Below are positions 33,810-42,019 of a stretch of DNA of 64,000 bases, one piece after another (position 1 is the stretch's first letter; each line of letters begins with the position of its first letter). The DNA comes from Flavobacterium limi. GTDB lineage: Bacteria > Bacteroidota > Bacteroidia > Flavobacteriales > Flavobacteriaceae. The stretch is taken from the NCBI RefSeq assembly GCF_010645075.1, contig NZ_JAADZV010000001.1, positions 620,001 through 684,000 on the forward strand, given 5' to 3'. Under the pieces are notes generated by a model. The model was not told the origin of the DNA and searched no databases. It saw only the letters and a program-made list of their open reading frames with translations. Position numbers and translations under genes: made by a program.

Positions 33810-34661
33810 ATGAAAAAATATGTTGTATTTCTTTTTGTTATAATGCTTGCGAGCTGTTCAAATGATTTTAGTGAACAAACCATTCTTGAATCGAAAATTG
33901 TAGTAGAAGGGTGGATTGAACAAGATGATTTTGCAAACGTTTTATTGTCCAGCAGTATTCCGGTAACAGATGTTATTGATTCGACGAATGTTCTGAATCA
34001 TGTCATTAGGTCTGCAAAAATTACTATTTCAGATGGAGAGTCTTCAGAGGTTTTGAGAGTTAAAAATGATAAAAACAGAGTACCACCTTTTGTGTACTAC
34101 GGAACAACCCTAAAAGGAGAAGCAGGAAAAATATATTCTTTAAAAATAGAATATTTAAACAGAGTAGTCGAAGCTGTAACGTCAATCCCTAAAAGTGTTG
34201 ATATTAAAAGTGCAGAGTATGTCAAAAGGAATCAGACTGACACGACCGGATATGTTATTGTAAAATTTGAAGATCCGGCAGGTGAAAAAAACTATTATCA
34301 GATTGCTACAAAAATTGATCAGGAAGAACCCATTTTTGTGCCTTCGTTATATGGTAATTTAGATGATAAGAATTTTTCAGCATCTTCAGTTTCAGTACAG
34401 ATAAACAGAGGTGTTTTGCTTTTTCCCAAAACAACATTTATCCCGTATTTTACTGATGGGGATTTGATTTATGTAAAATTAAGGACTCAAAACAAGGAAG
34501 CTTTAGATTTTTGGAATAGCTGGCAAAACGAAATTGTTAATAGTAAAAATCCAATTTACCCATCAAACACAAGCTTGAAATCAAATATTAAAGGAGGAAT
34601 TGGTATTTGGTCAGGATATGGACAAAGTACTATAACCGTCAGAACACCTCCCAAAAAATAA
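33810..34661 (+). CDS. DUF4249 lipoprotein
   Basis: A 283-residue lipoprotein with lipobox MLASCSND (Cys about 16). The mature part has VVEGWIEQDDFANVLLSSSIPVTD and ITISDGESSEVLRV, the family's beta-sandwich opening with an Ig-like fold prediction. DUF4249 proteins are partners of TonB receptors, probably surface-exposed or lid-like by analogy with SusD (inference). It starts 3 nt after the receptor stop and ends at a strong terminator. Confidence 0.88.
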   Translation: MKKYVVFLFVIMLASCSNDFSEQTILESKIVVEGWIEQDDFANVLLSSSIPVTDVIDSTNVLNHVIRSAKITISDGESSEVLRVKNDKNRVPPFVYYGTTLKGEAGKIYSLKIEYLNRVVEAVTSIPKSVDIKSAEYVKRNQTDTTGYVIVKFEDPAGEKNYYQIATKIDQEEPIFVPSLYGNLDDKNFSASSVSVQINRGVLLFPKTTFIPYFTDGDLIYVKLRTQNKEALDFWNSWQNEIVNSKNPIYPSNTSLKSNIKGGIGIWSGYGQSTITVRTPPKK

Positions 34662-34692
34662 AGCCGATTTGAATAGTTTCAAATCGGCTTTA
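34659..34692. terminator. Strong bidirectional terminator
   Basis: A perfect 15-bp stem (TAAAGCCGATTTGAA with TTCAAATCGGCTTTA, loop TAGT) starts within the DUF4249 stop codon. The minus strand continues into TTTTTT, so it serves both convergent genes. Confidence 0.85.
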
Positions 34693-34709
34693 AAATAGTT
34701 ACTGAGATT

Positions 34710-36026
34710 TTAATTATTAAAAGAATTAAAAAAATCAAGGAATTTTGTATTAAGATTATCAAATCCTTCTGAGAAATATACACTCATGGCAACTTCTGTG
34801 TTGTCTTTGAATTTTAAATATAAAACTTCTGTGTATTCTTTAATTACAACTTTCGAATTATAGTCATTTTCCCAATACCCTCCTTTAGGATGATTTGCCA
34901 CTACAACCCATGTTTCGTAAGGGAAGTAAGTTCCGCTTTCTTCAGAGCGCATTATAACGTCAGCTATTTTAGTTCCGTCTTTTTTCGATGCCAAAATTGC
35001 TTTTGTGTTTTTGTTAAAATTAGCAGCAACGGCCTGAGAATATTTTAAATTATATGCGGTTCTGTCAGTGTAATAATTTTTACTTCCAAAATCAAAAGGA
35101 AAAGGGATGTCATCTAATTTGTCCTCGTCAATTACTGAATTTTCAATATCAGTTTCACTCACTACGACAAAATTTTCCATGATTTGCACCAAACCATTTG
35201 CTTTGCCTTTGTATTCAGCTAATTCAGAATCTGTAATTAAGGAGCTAATGTCAGCAGTTGTACCTGCATTAAATTTGATTATATTTTTATCATTATAGCT
35301 TAGAGATGCATTGGATGAAGTGCTTTTACTTGCTGTTTTTCCACCCATTTCCCAGGCGTAACCTCCGTTAAAAGTTAATTTGTAGCTATATTCTTCTGGT
35401 GTTTGTTCTTTTGAATACTTAGTGCTTGTAGCAATAGTCGCTACCTGAGAACCATCGATTGATAAGGTTGCATCAGCAGATTTTGGTAAATAAAATGAAT
35501 CATTTACAATTTCTCCGGTTTCCCAGTCATAAGTATCTTCAATCTCAATTTTGATGTCAGAAGAAACACTTTTAACAGAAAGGTTTGCATTATTAGTTGT
35601 TTGAGATTCTTTTGCAGGAAAGACAAATTTTAACTCTGAAGTTGAAGCGGTTTTAACCCATTTGTTTTGACTGCTGTTCCATGTGTATATGCCATAAGCT
35701 CCTGAAACTTTCAAAATATCTTCTACTTCATTGTTGTTTTTTCCATTAAAAAGGTCAATCGAATTAATGTCTAATAGTCTTTCAAGGTTTTCAAGAGCGT
35801 CAGTAGCACCTGTACTTTTTGATTTTTCTAACTGAACCAGTAATTCATTTGACTCTGCTTCTAATTTTAGCTTTTGCTCAGCAGGAGTAAGGTTTGAATA
35901 AGGTTGTTTAAGGATTTTTTCAATTTCTGCATTTACATTATCTCCTGATGAAGAATTGTCATCACTGGAACATGAAATCGTTAACTGAGAAATAATTACT
36001 GAAAATAAAAATAATTTTTTAATCAT
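34710..36026 (-). CDS. Lipoprotein of unknown function
   Basis: About 438 residues from ATG 36026 (MIKKLFLFSVIISQLTISCSSDD, a standard lipobox with Cys at about 19). A helical Glu/Lys/Leu-rich segment (EIEKILKQPYSNLTPAEQKLKLEAE) is followed by mostly beta-sheet sequence with many Ser, Thr and Asn. I recognise no family. The downstream part has paired Tyr/Trp motifs (AYGIYTWNSSQNKWVKTAS; DTYDWETGEIVND). The gene stands alone, and a perfect palindrome (36062-36082) sits just upstream of the start. The longer frame to 36068 has no signal character. Confidence 0.78.
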   Translation of the reverse strand: MIKKLFLFSVIISQLTISCSSDDNSSSGDNVNAEIEKILKQPYSNLTPAEQKLKLEAESNELLVQLEKSKSTGATDALENLERLLDINSIDLFNGKNNNEVEDILKVSGAYGIYTWNSSQNKWVKTASTSELKFVFPAKESQTTNNANLSVKSVSSDIKIEIEDTYDWETGEIVNDSFYLPKSADATLSIDGSQVATIATSTKYSKEQTPEEYSYKLTFNGGYAWEMGGKTASKSTSSNASLSYNDKNIIKFNAGTTADISSLITDSELAEYKGKANGLVQIMENFVVVSETDIENSVIDEDKLDDIPFPFDFGSKNYYTDRTAYNLKYSQAVAANFNKNTKAILASKKDGTKIADVIMRSEESGTYFPYETWVVVANHPKGGYWENDYNSKVVIKEYTEVLYLKFKDNTEVAMSVYFSEGFDNLNTKFLDFFNSFNN

Positions 36027-36061
36027 AATGGGTTTTTTAATTAATTTTTTTAAAGTGCGAA

Positions 36062-36082
36062 TATACAATTTTGAATTGTATA
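36062..36082. promoter_or_regulatory. Perfect 9-bp palindrome upstream of the orphan lipoprotein
   Basis: TATACAATT, a 3-nt centre and AATTGTATA form a perfect inverted repeat about 36 nt upstream of the ATG at 36026. It is compatible with a dimeric regulator site. It overlaps the longer, rejected start. Confidence 0.4.
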
Positions 36083-36169
36083 CATTGTTGATAATGCTTT
36101 AAAATGTAAACTTTTTTGTATAAATATTTTTTATGAAATATGAGTAATTATATTGGTAAATAAGTTTTT

Positions 36170-36177
36170 TATCTTTG
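36170..36177 (+). promoter_or_regulatory. -7 element for the hydrolase gene
   Basis: TATCTTTG, a perfect TAnnTTTG, lies 21 nt before the ATG at 36199. The nearest TTG (36153) leaves only 14 nt of spacer. Confidence 0.45.
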
Positions 36178-36198
36178 CAATAAGCAAAAAAATATAAA

Positions 36199-36963
36199 AT
36201 GTTATACTCAAAAATAGAAGGAGAAGGAAAACCATTCGTTATTATGCATGGATTTCTGGGCATGTCAGATAACTGGAAAACCCTTGCGGGACAATATGTA
36301 GAAGCCGGATTCCAGGTTCATATTTTAGATTTACGAAATCACGGCCGTAGTTTTCATTCAGATGAATGGAGTTATGAAGCGATGGTTCAGGATGTGTTTG
36401 AATACTGTCACGCAAATCAATTGACAAAAATTGATATTCTTGGACATTCAATGGGCGGCAAAGTAGCGATGCTTTTTGCGACTACACATTCGGATTTAGT
36501 TGATAAATTAATTGTAGCAGATATTGGTCCGAAGTTTTACAAACAGCATCATCAGGATATTCTGGCAGGATTAAATGCAGTTGATTTTTCTGTAAAACCA
36601 AGCCGAAATGATGTAGAAGCAATTGTAGCGAAATATGTGTCTGATTTTGGAACGCGCCAGTTTTTGTTAAAAAATCTATATTGGAAAGAGCCGGGACAAT
36701 TAGCTTTTAGATTCAATCTGGAAGTTTTTAATAACAATCTGGATGCTATCGGAAAACCTTTGTCAGACGATTTAACATTTAGCAAACCAACTTTATTTAT
36801 TCGGGGAGGAGAATCGGGGTACATTCCTGACTCTGATATTGAAGATATTCAAAAACATTTTCCGGATTTAAAATTAGAAACAATACCAAATGCCGGACAC
36901 TGGCTTCATGCCGAAAATCCGAAAATGTTTTTTGAGTTGACTAATGCATTTTTGAAATCTTAA
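36199..36963 (+). CDS. Alpha/beta-fold hydrolase (YbfF-type esterase)
   Basis: A 254-residue cytoplasmic alpha/beta hydrolase. It has the oxyanion segment VIMHGFLGMSDNWK (about 13-26), the nucleophile Ser in ILGHSMGGKVAML (about 80), a cap region of 40-50 residues, and the catalytic His in NAGHWLHAENP near the end. Similar proteins hydrolyse small acyl esters or thioesters; the substrate cannot be told from sequence. No signal peptide is present. The next gene starts 50 nt downstream on the same strand. Confidence 0.9.
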   Translation: MLYSKIEGEGKPFVIMHGFLGMSDNWKTLAGQYVEAGFQVHILDLRNHGRSFHSDEWSYEAMVQDVFEYCHANQLTKIDILGHSMGGKVAMLFATTHSDLVDKLIVADIGPKFYKQHHQDILAGLNAVDFSVKPSRNDVEAIVAKYVSDFGTRQFLLKNLYWKEPGQLAFRFNLEVFNNNLDAIGKPLSDDLTFSKPTLFIRGGESGYIPDSDIEDIQKHFPDLKLETIPNAGHWLHAENPKMFFELTNAFLKS

Positions 36964-37013
36964 TTTCGGATAAAAAAATAGTACTTTTATTAAAAATTTT
37001 AAAAAGCTAAACC

Positions 37014-37361
37014 ATGAAATTATTACTTAGACTCCTTGTTACTGCTGCTTTGGTTTTGTTGCTGTCTAATCTTTTGTCTGGCGTACATGTTGCCAGTTTT
37101 GGTACAGCCATAATTGTAGCAATAGTTTTAGGATTATTAAACCTGTTTATTAAACCTATTTTAGTGGTACTAACATTACCGGTTACCGTTATTACATTAG
37201 GTTTGTTTTTGCTTGTTATCAATGCACTTATTATTTTGCTATGCACAAAAATTGTCGGAGGTTTTGCTGTCGACTCGTTTTTAACGGCATTAATTTTCAG
37301 TGTGATTTTGTCTATACTTCAATCGATCACTTATAAAATATTAGGAGACGATAAAAAATAA
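37014..37361 (+). CDS. Small membrane protein, phage-holin-4/YvlD family
   Basis: A 115-residue protein with four predicted membrane segments (about 3-20, 28-48, 53-78, 88-108), e.g. LLLRLLVTAALVLLLSNLL and PILVVLTLPVTVITLGLFLL. The LNLFIKPILVVLTLPVTVITLG motif is diagnostic for the 'phage holin family 4/YvlD' group. Despite the name, these are widespread chromosomal proteins, and nothing here indicates a prophage. The role is unknown, perhaps in envelope homeostasis. Confidence 0.85.
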   Translation: MKLLLRLLVTAALVLLLSNLLSGVHVASFGTAIIVAIVLGLLNLFIKPILVVLTLPVTVITLGLFLLVINALIILLCTKIVGGFAVDSFLTALIFSVILSILQSITYKILGDDKK

Positions 37362-37406
37362 AATAAGAAGTGTTCTAAAACGCTTCAAATACAATACATT
37401 AAAAAC

Positions 37407-37437
37407 TTGGCTGGGTTGCAAAAATTTTATAATTTTG
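37407..37437 (+). promoter_or_regulatory. tig promoter, -7 element inside a hairpin
   Basis: TTG (37407-37409), a 20-nt spacer and TAATTTTG (37430-37437) match the Bacteroidota consensus, with the tig ATG at 37472. The -7 element lies in the 3' arm of an 11-bp perfect inverted repeat (GGGTTGCAAAA 37413-37423 with TTTTGCAACCC 37433-37443). The hairpin could be a terminator for the gene upstream, an operator or both. Confidence 0.65.
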
Positions 37438-37471
37438 CAACCCAATTTTATTACGTAAATTAAAGAAGAAG

Positions 37472-38797
37472 ATGGATATTAAAAGAGTAGCAATAGACGC
37501 TGTAAACGAGACCATTGTGATGAATGTTGTTCACATGGATTATAAAGGTCAGGTAGCAAAAAGAATTAACGAAAAAATGCCTTTGGCGCAGGTTAAAGGG
37601 TTCAGAAAAGGACAGGTTCCTAAAGATCTTGTTGAAAAACAATACGGAAAAGCTATTAAGCAGGAAGAGATCAAAAAAGTAGTTGATTTGGCTTTGGAGC
37701 GTTATATTCAATCTGAAAGATTAAACCTTTTAGGAACTCCGCTTCCAAAAGTAAACGAAAACTTTGACTGGGATGCTGAAGAATTAACTTTCGAATACGA
37801 AATTGGTTTAGTGCCAAACTTCGAAATTGATCTTGAAGCAAAAAATGATATCGTAAAATACATCGTTACCGCAGATGATAAATTAATCGATGGACAAGTG
37901 GAGCGCATCCAGAAACAATTTGGAAAAGCAAACCCTGTTGAAAAAGTTACGGCTGATTCTGATGTTACAGGAACTTTCGCAAACACAGAAAACGGAATCG
38001 AAAACAAAACAACTTTGTCATTGTCAGTTTTCAAAGATAAAAAGACAGCTGATTTATTTATAGGTAAAGAAGTGGGTGATGTAGTTACTGTAAACACCAA
38101 AGGTTTATTTGAAGACGATCACCAATTAATGGATTACTTAAAAGTTCCTCACGATAATGTACATGATTTAGCAGTTGATGTAGCTTTTACAATTGAAGCA
38201 ATCAATGTTTCTGAACCTGCGGAATTAAACCAGGAGTTATTTGATAAACTTTTTGGTGAAGGGAAAGTAGCTTCTCTTGAAGATTTGAAAGCTAAAATTA
38301 AAGAAGATGCCGAAGCACAATTCGCACAGCAGGCTGACCAAAAATTATTATTGGATGTTCAGGATTTCTTAATCGAAAACACAAAATTCGACTTACCTGC
38401 TGAGTTCCTTAAAAAATGGTTACAGACTGTTGGAGAGAAAAAACTTTCTGCAGAAGAAGCTGAAGTAGAATACGCAAGATCTGAAAAAGGTTTACGTTTC
38501 CAGTTGATCGAAGGAAAAGCAATGGCTCAAAGCAATATCCAAATCACTTTTGAAGATTTGAAAGCTTTTACATCAAACGCAATCAGACAGCAAATGGCTC
38601 AATTTGGTCAAACTAATCCAACTAACGAAGAAGTAGAAGGAATTGTGGCAAGAGTTTTATCTAACCAGGAAGAAGTAAAAAGACTTTCTGAGCAGGTTGT
38701 AGCGGCTAAATTGTTAGATTTGTTCAAAGAAAAAGCAAATCCAACAACTAAAGAGGTAACTTATGATGAATTTATTGCTGCGTCTTACGGAGAATAA
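37472..38797 (+). CDS. tig: Trigger factor
   Basis: A ribosome-associated chaperone for nascent chains. The 441-residue protein has an N-terminal ribosome-binding domain with the signature-like VKGFRKGQVPKDLVEKQYG (about 38-56; family GFRxGKxP), a short middle PPIase-like region (about 150-240, weakly conserved) and a C-terminal helical chaperone domain (about 245-430). The gene leads tig-clpP-clpX, a widely conserved order. A terminator and a dispersed repeat separate it from clpP. Confidence 0.95.
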   Translation: MDIKRVAIDAVNETIVMNVVHMDYKGQVAKRINEKMPLAQVKGFRKGQVPKDLVEKQYGKAIKQEEIKKVVDLALERYIQSERLNLLGTPLPKVNENFDWDAEELTFEYEIGLVPNFEIDLEAKNDIVKYIVTADDKLIDGQVERIQKQFGKANPVEKVTADSDVTGTFANTENGIENKTTLSLSVFKDKKTADLFIGKEVGDVVTVNTKGLFEDDHQLMDYLKVPHDNVHDLAVDVAFTIEAINVSEPAELNQELFDKLFGEGKVASLEDLKAKIKEDAEAQFAQQADQKLLLDVQDFLIENTKFDLPAEFLKKWLQTVGEKKLSAEEAEVEYARSEKGLRFQLIEGKAMAQSNIQITFEDLKAFTSNAIRQQMAQFGQTNPTNEEVEGIVARVLSNQEEVKRLSEQVVAAKLLDLFKEKANPTTKEVTYDEFIAASYGE

Positions 38798-38822
38798 TTT
38801 CTGAAAATTAAGCATATAAAAG

Positions 38823-38864
38823 GAGCGTCACGGATAATTTTCCCTGACGCTCTTCTGTTTTTTT
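38823..38864 (+). terminator. Terminator after tig
   Basis: Arms GAGCGTCA (38823-38830) and TGACGCTC (38845-38852) form an 8-bp stem followed by TTCTG and a T-tract (38858-38864). Confidence 0.8.
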
Positions 38865-38926
38865 ATTTCAGCTAAAGAAAATATTTTTTTGATATGGGTT
38901 TCAATTTATTTTTTATTACTTTTCAG

Positions 38927-39070
38927 AAGCTAATCCAGCTATCCGTTACAAGTTTTTTCATTGCTGCCTTTTTTTGTAAGTTAAAAAAAAGAGCTTCCGC
39001 CGGTCGCTTTTTTTTACCAACAAAAAATAGTTCCCATTTCAAAAAGCTTTTCACTGCTATCTGGGCTAAA
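38927..39070 (-). repeat. Dispersed structured repeat, copy A
   Basis: On the minus strand the element begins with AGCCCAGATAGCAGTG and ends with CTTGTAACGGATAGCTGGA. These correspond to the 5' and 3' boxes of the copies at 42020 and 47445. The centre is longer than in the others and contains A8/T8 arms around a GC-rich core (about 38983-39014). It fills most of the 361-bp gap between the tig terminator and clpP. Confidence 0.6.
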
Positions 39071-39079
39071 TAAGACAAA

Positions 39080-39111
39080 TTGACACATCAGTAATTAAGG
39101 TACGACCTTTG
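39080..39111 (+). promoter_or_regulatory. Probable clpP promoter (one mismatch)
   Basis: TTG (39080-39082), a 21-nt spacer and GACCTTTG (39104-39111; consensus TAnnTTTG) lie 48 nt before the ATG, just downstream of the dispersed repeat. Confidence 0.35.
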
Positions 39112-39158
39112 ATAAAATAAAAATAACAGATTAACGTAAAACTTAGAACACTTACAAT

Positions 39159-39833
39159 ATGAACTACGGTAAAGAATTCAAAAAATTTGCTACAAAGCAC
39201 CAGGGAGTAAACGCCATGTACTATGACAAAATCGTAGCGGCAATGAACCCAACCAATATGACTCCATATATTATTGAAGAACGTCAGTTGAACGTTTCTC
39301 AATTAGATGTGTTTTCAAGATTAATGATGGACAGAATTATCTTTTTAGGAACAGGTATCGATGATCAGATCGCTAATATCGTTCAGGCGCAATTACTTTT
39401 CTTAGAAAGTGCTGATGCTTCAAAAGACATTCAGATTTATCTAAATTCCCCAGGAGGAAGTGTTTACGCAGGATTAGGAATTTATGACACTATGCAGTAC
39501 ATCAAACCAGACGTTGCTACAATTTGTACAGGAATGGCAGCTTCTATGGGAGCCGTTTTATTATGTGCAGGAGCAGCAGGAAAACGTTCGGCTCTGCCAC
39601 ATTCAAGAGTAATGATTCACCAGCCATCAGGAGGAGCTCAGGGAGTTGCAACAGATATGGAAATCAACTTACGCGAAATGCTGAAACTAAAAGATGAATT
39701 ATACAACATCATCTCTCAACATTCAGGACAATCTTTTGAAAGAGTACACAAAGACAGTGAGCGCGATTACTGGATGAAAGCGGACGAAGCAAAAGAATAC
39801 GGAATGATTGATGAAGTATTAAGAAGAGGATAA
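39159..39833 (+). CDS. clpP: ATP-dependent Clp protease proteolytic subunit
   Basis: A serine protease that forms the tetradecameric barrel used by ClpX. The 224-residue protein shows IYLNSPGGSVYAGLGIYD, the catalytic Ser in CTGMAASMGAVLL, the catalytic His in RVMIHQPSGGAQG, and the Asp in VHKDSERDYWM. The N-terminus (about 30 residues) looks like a propeptide, as in other ClpP proteins. It is followed 168 bp later by clpX. Confidence 0.97.
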   Translation: MNYGKEFKKFATKHQGVNAMYYDKIVAAMNPTNMTPYIIEERQLNVSQLDVFSRLMMDRIIFLGTGIDDQIANIVQAQLLFLESADASKDIQIYLNSPGGSVYAGLGIYDTMQYIKPDVATICTGMAASMGAVLLCAGAAGKRSALPHSRVMIHQPSGGAQGVATDMEINLREMLKLKDELYNIISQHSGQSFERVHKDSERDYWMKADEAKEYGMIDEVLRRG

Positions 39834-39854
39834 TTTTTCTAGCGTCAAAGTTAT

Positions 39855-39994
39855 TAAGGCACTAAGTTTTTAAGTGTTCTTTGTAATTTAAATATTTGAA
39901 ATAAAATAAAATATTAAGCTGTAAGGAATTAAGTTTTAAAGTTTTAATTTAAAAAAACTTAGAAACTTAGTATCTTTGCAGCTTAGTAACTTAA
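39855..39994 (+). promoter_or_regulatory. clpX upstream region with CTTAG units and a -7 element
   Basis: The gap between clpP and clpX carries related units (CACTAAG, AAACTTAGAAACTTAG, GCTTAG, AACTTAA). Within them is TATCTTTG (39971-39978), a perfect TAnnTTTG 24 nt before the clpX ATG. No TTG is at -33. clpX can thus be expressed apart from clpP. Confidence 0.45.
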
Positions 39995-40001
39995 ATAAAG
40001 A

Positions 40002-41234
40002 ATGGCAAAAGTAGTATTAGAATGTTCGTTTTGTGGAAGAAAAAAGCCAGAAACTAATTTATTAATAGCTGGAATCAATGCACATATTTGCGATAAATGT
40101 ATTGAACAGGCACACGGAATTGTACTTGAAGAATTAAAATCAAGTGGAAGCGCAAAACTGGTTGGTGATTTAATTTTAAAGAAACCAAAAGAAATCAGGG
40201 CTTTCCTTGATCAATATGTAATTGGTCAGGACCAGACTAAAAAAGTAATGTCAGTTGCGGTTTACAATCACTATAAACGTTTAATGCAACAACAGTTAGA
40301 CGATGAAGTAGAGATTGAAAAAAGCAACATCATTATGGTGGGTCAAACCGGGACCGGAAAAACATTGGTAGCTAAAACCATTGCAAAAATGTTAGACGTT
40401 CCTTTAGCAATTGTTGATGCAACCGTTCTTACAGAAGCCGGTTATGTTGGTGAAGATGTCGAAAGTATTCTGACTCGTCTGTTACAGGCTGCTGATTATG
40501 ATGTAACCAAAGCAGAAAGAGGAATCGTTTTTATTGATGAAATTGATAAAATTGCCCGTAAGAGCGATAATCCATCCATAACACGTGACGTTTCCGGTGA
40601 AGGAGTTCAACAGGCTTTATTGAAATTATTAGAAGGAACAGTTGTAAACGTACCGCCAAAAGGGGGTCGTAAACATCCGGACCAGAAATTTGTTGAGGTA
40701 AATACACAAAACATTCTTTTTATTGCAGGAGGTGCTTTTGATGGAGTTGACCGTATTATTTCTAAACGTTTAAACCGTCAGGCAGTTGGATATTCAACTT
40801 CTAAAAATGTTGATAATATTGACAAAGACAATTTGTTGCAATATATCATTCCAAAAGATATTAAAGACTTTGGTTTGATTCCGGAGATTATTGGTCGTTT
40901 GCCGGTTTTAACCCACATGGATCCTTTAGACAGAGAAACTTTGCGTGCGATTTTGACACAGCCTAAAAATGCATTGGTAAAACAATATCAGAAGCTGTTT
41001 TTAATGGATGAAGTAGAATTCAGTATTACTGATGAAGCTTTAGATTTTATTGTAGACAAAGCTTTAGAATACAAATTAGGTGCCCGTGGATTACGTTCGT
41101 TATGCGAAGCAATTTTAACAGATGCTATGTACGAATTGCCAAGTTCTGATGATAAGGTTCTATCAATCGATAAAGATTATGCAGAACATACATTGAGTAA
41201 AAATTTATTGAAGCGTATGGAAATTGCTTCGTAA
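40002..41234 (+). CDS. clpX: ATP-dependent Clp protease ATP-binding subunit ClpX
   Basis: A 410-residue AAA+ unfoldase. The N-terminal C4 zinc-binding domain (CSFCGRKK, then HICDKC; about 9-35) recruits adaptors. Walker A is GQTGTGKT (about 113-120), Walker B is [10 protein letters not shown] (about 177-186), and sensor/pore segments include GYVGEDVE and the RKGGRKHP-like [11 protein letters not shown]. The IGF-type loop that docks ClpP is present in the C-terminal part of the AAA+ domain ([18 protein letters not shown]). A strong terminator follows. Confidence 0.97.
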   Translation: MAKVVLECSFCGRKKPETNLLIAGINAHICDKCIEQAHGIVLEELKSSGSAKLVGDLILKKPKEIRAFLDQYVIGQDQTKKVMSVAVYNHYKRLMQQQLDDEVEIEKSNIIMVGQTGTGKTLVAKTIAKMLDVPLAIVDATVLTEAGYVGEDVESILTRLLQAADYDVTKAERGIVFIDEIDKIARKSDNPSITRDVSGEGVQQALLKLLEGTVVNVPPKGGRKHPDQKFVEVNTQNILFIAGGAFDGVDRIISKRLNRQAVGYSTSKNVDNIDKDNLLQYIIPKDIKDFGLIPEIIGRLPVLTHMDPLDRETLRAILTQPKNALVKQYQKLFLMDEVEFSITDEALDFIVDKALEYKLGARGLRSLCEAILTDAMYELPSSDDKVLSIDKDYAEHTLSKNLLKRMEIAS

Positions 41235-41255
41235 TTTTTCAAATAATATTTTTCT

Positions 41256-41285
41256 AAAACCTGTTCATTTTGAACAGGTTTTTTT
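41256..41285 (+). terminator. Terminator after clpX
   Basis: A perfect 12-bp stem (AAAACCTGTTCA with TGAACAGGTTTT, loop TTT) is followed by a T-tract. Confidence 0.88.
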
Positions 41286-41335
41286 ATACTTTTTTTGTTT
41301 CTGTTTTCGTTTGTTTTTTTGTGTAAATTGGATCA

Positions 41336-41989
41336 ATGAAAAAAATAATTTTTATAGTTTGCCTGGTCCTACTTTTTTCTTGTAATAAGAAAGAAGTAAA
41401 AGAAACGACTTTTTCTAAAAATGAATTTAAACAAGAAATTGCAGGTACTGAAAAACCTCATAATGCAATTAATTATAGTGGCTACTACAAAGAAGCTCAG
41501 CAATATTGTAAAAGCAATAATCTGAATCATAATCAATTTATATTGATTGATTTAGGAGTTCATTCAGGTTTAAAAAGATTTTTTGTGTATGATTTCAGGA
41601 AAAATGCAGTTTCGAAATCTTATATGGTAAGTCATGGTTGCGGTGAGAATCGTTGGAGTGGAACAGAATCTAAAGAAAATCCAGTCATCAGTAATGAATT
41701 CGATTCACATTGCTCTTCTCTTGGGAAATATGTAATTTTAGACCGAGGCGTAAGCCAGTGGGGAATTAAGGTTAATTATATTTTAAAGGGAAAAGAGAAA
41801 TCGAATTCAAATGCAGCAAGCCGTGCCATCGTTTTACATTCCTGGGAAGCGATTCCGACTGATGAAGTTTATCCCGAAGGAACTCCTGAAGGCTGGGGAT
41901 GTCCGGCAGTTTCAAACGAAAGCATGAAAGAAATTGACGAACTTTTGAAAACCGATAAGAAGGTTTTAATGTGGATTATTAAGTCATAA
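41336..41989 (+). CDS. Murein L,D-transpeptidase catalytic domain lipoprotein (YkuD_2)
   Basis: A 217-residue lipoprotein (FIVCLVLLFSCNKKE, Cys about 16). The catalytic-domain family is suggested by FILIDLGVHSGLKRFFVYDF, VSHGCGENRW, SSLGKYVILDRG and the active-site region IVLHSWEAIP followed by GWGCPAVSN. The Cys in GWGC is the likely nucleophile and the His in LHSW its partner. Such proteins cross-link or trim peptidoglycan in the periplasm; this YkuD_2 branch is less studied. It stands alone after clpX and is followed by repeat copy B. Confidence 0.88.
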   Translation: MKKIIFIVCLVLLFSCNKKEVKETTFSKNEFKQEIAGTEKPHNAINYSGYYKEAQQYCKSNNLNHNQFILIDLGVHSGLKRFFVYDFRKNAVSKSYMVSHGCGENRWSGTESKENPVISNEFDSHCSSLGKYVILDRGVSQWGIKVNYILKGKEKSNSNAASRAIVLHSWEAIPTDEVYPEGTPEGWGCPAVSNESMKEIDELLKTDKKVLMWIIKS

Positions 41990-42019
41990 TTGTTTCCTGT
42001 TATGAAAAACAAAACTTCT

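Noticed and set aside
37014..37361. Phage holin annotation as a prophage sign
   Set aside because: The family is chromosomal, and no phage structural, integrase or lysis genes are near.
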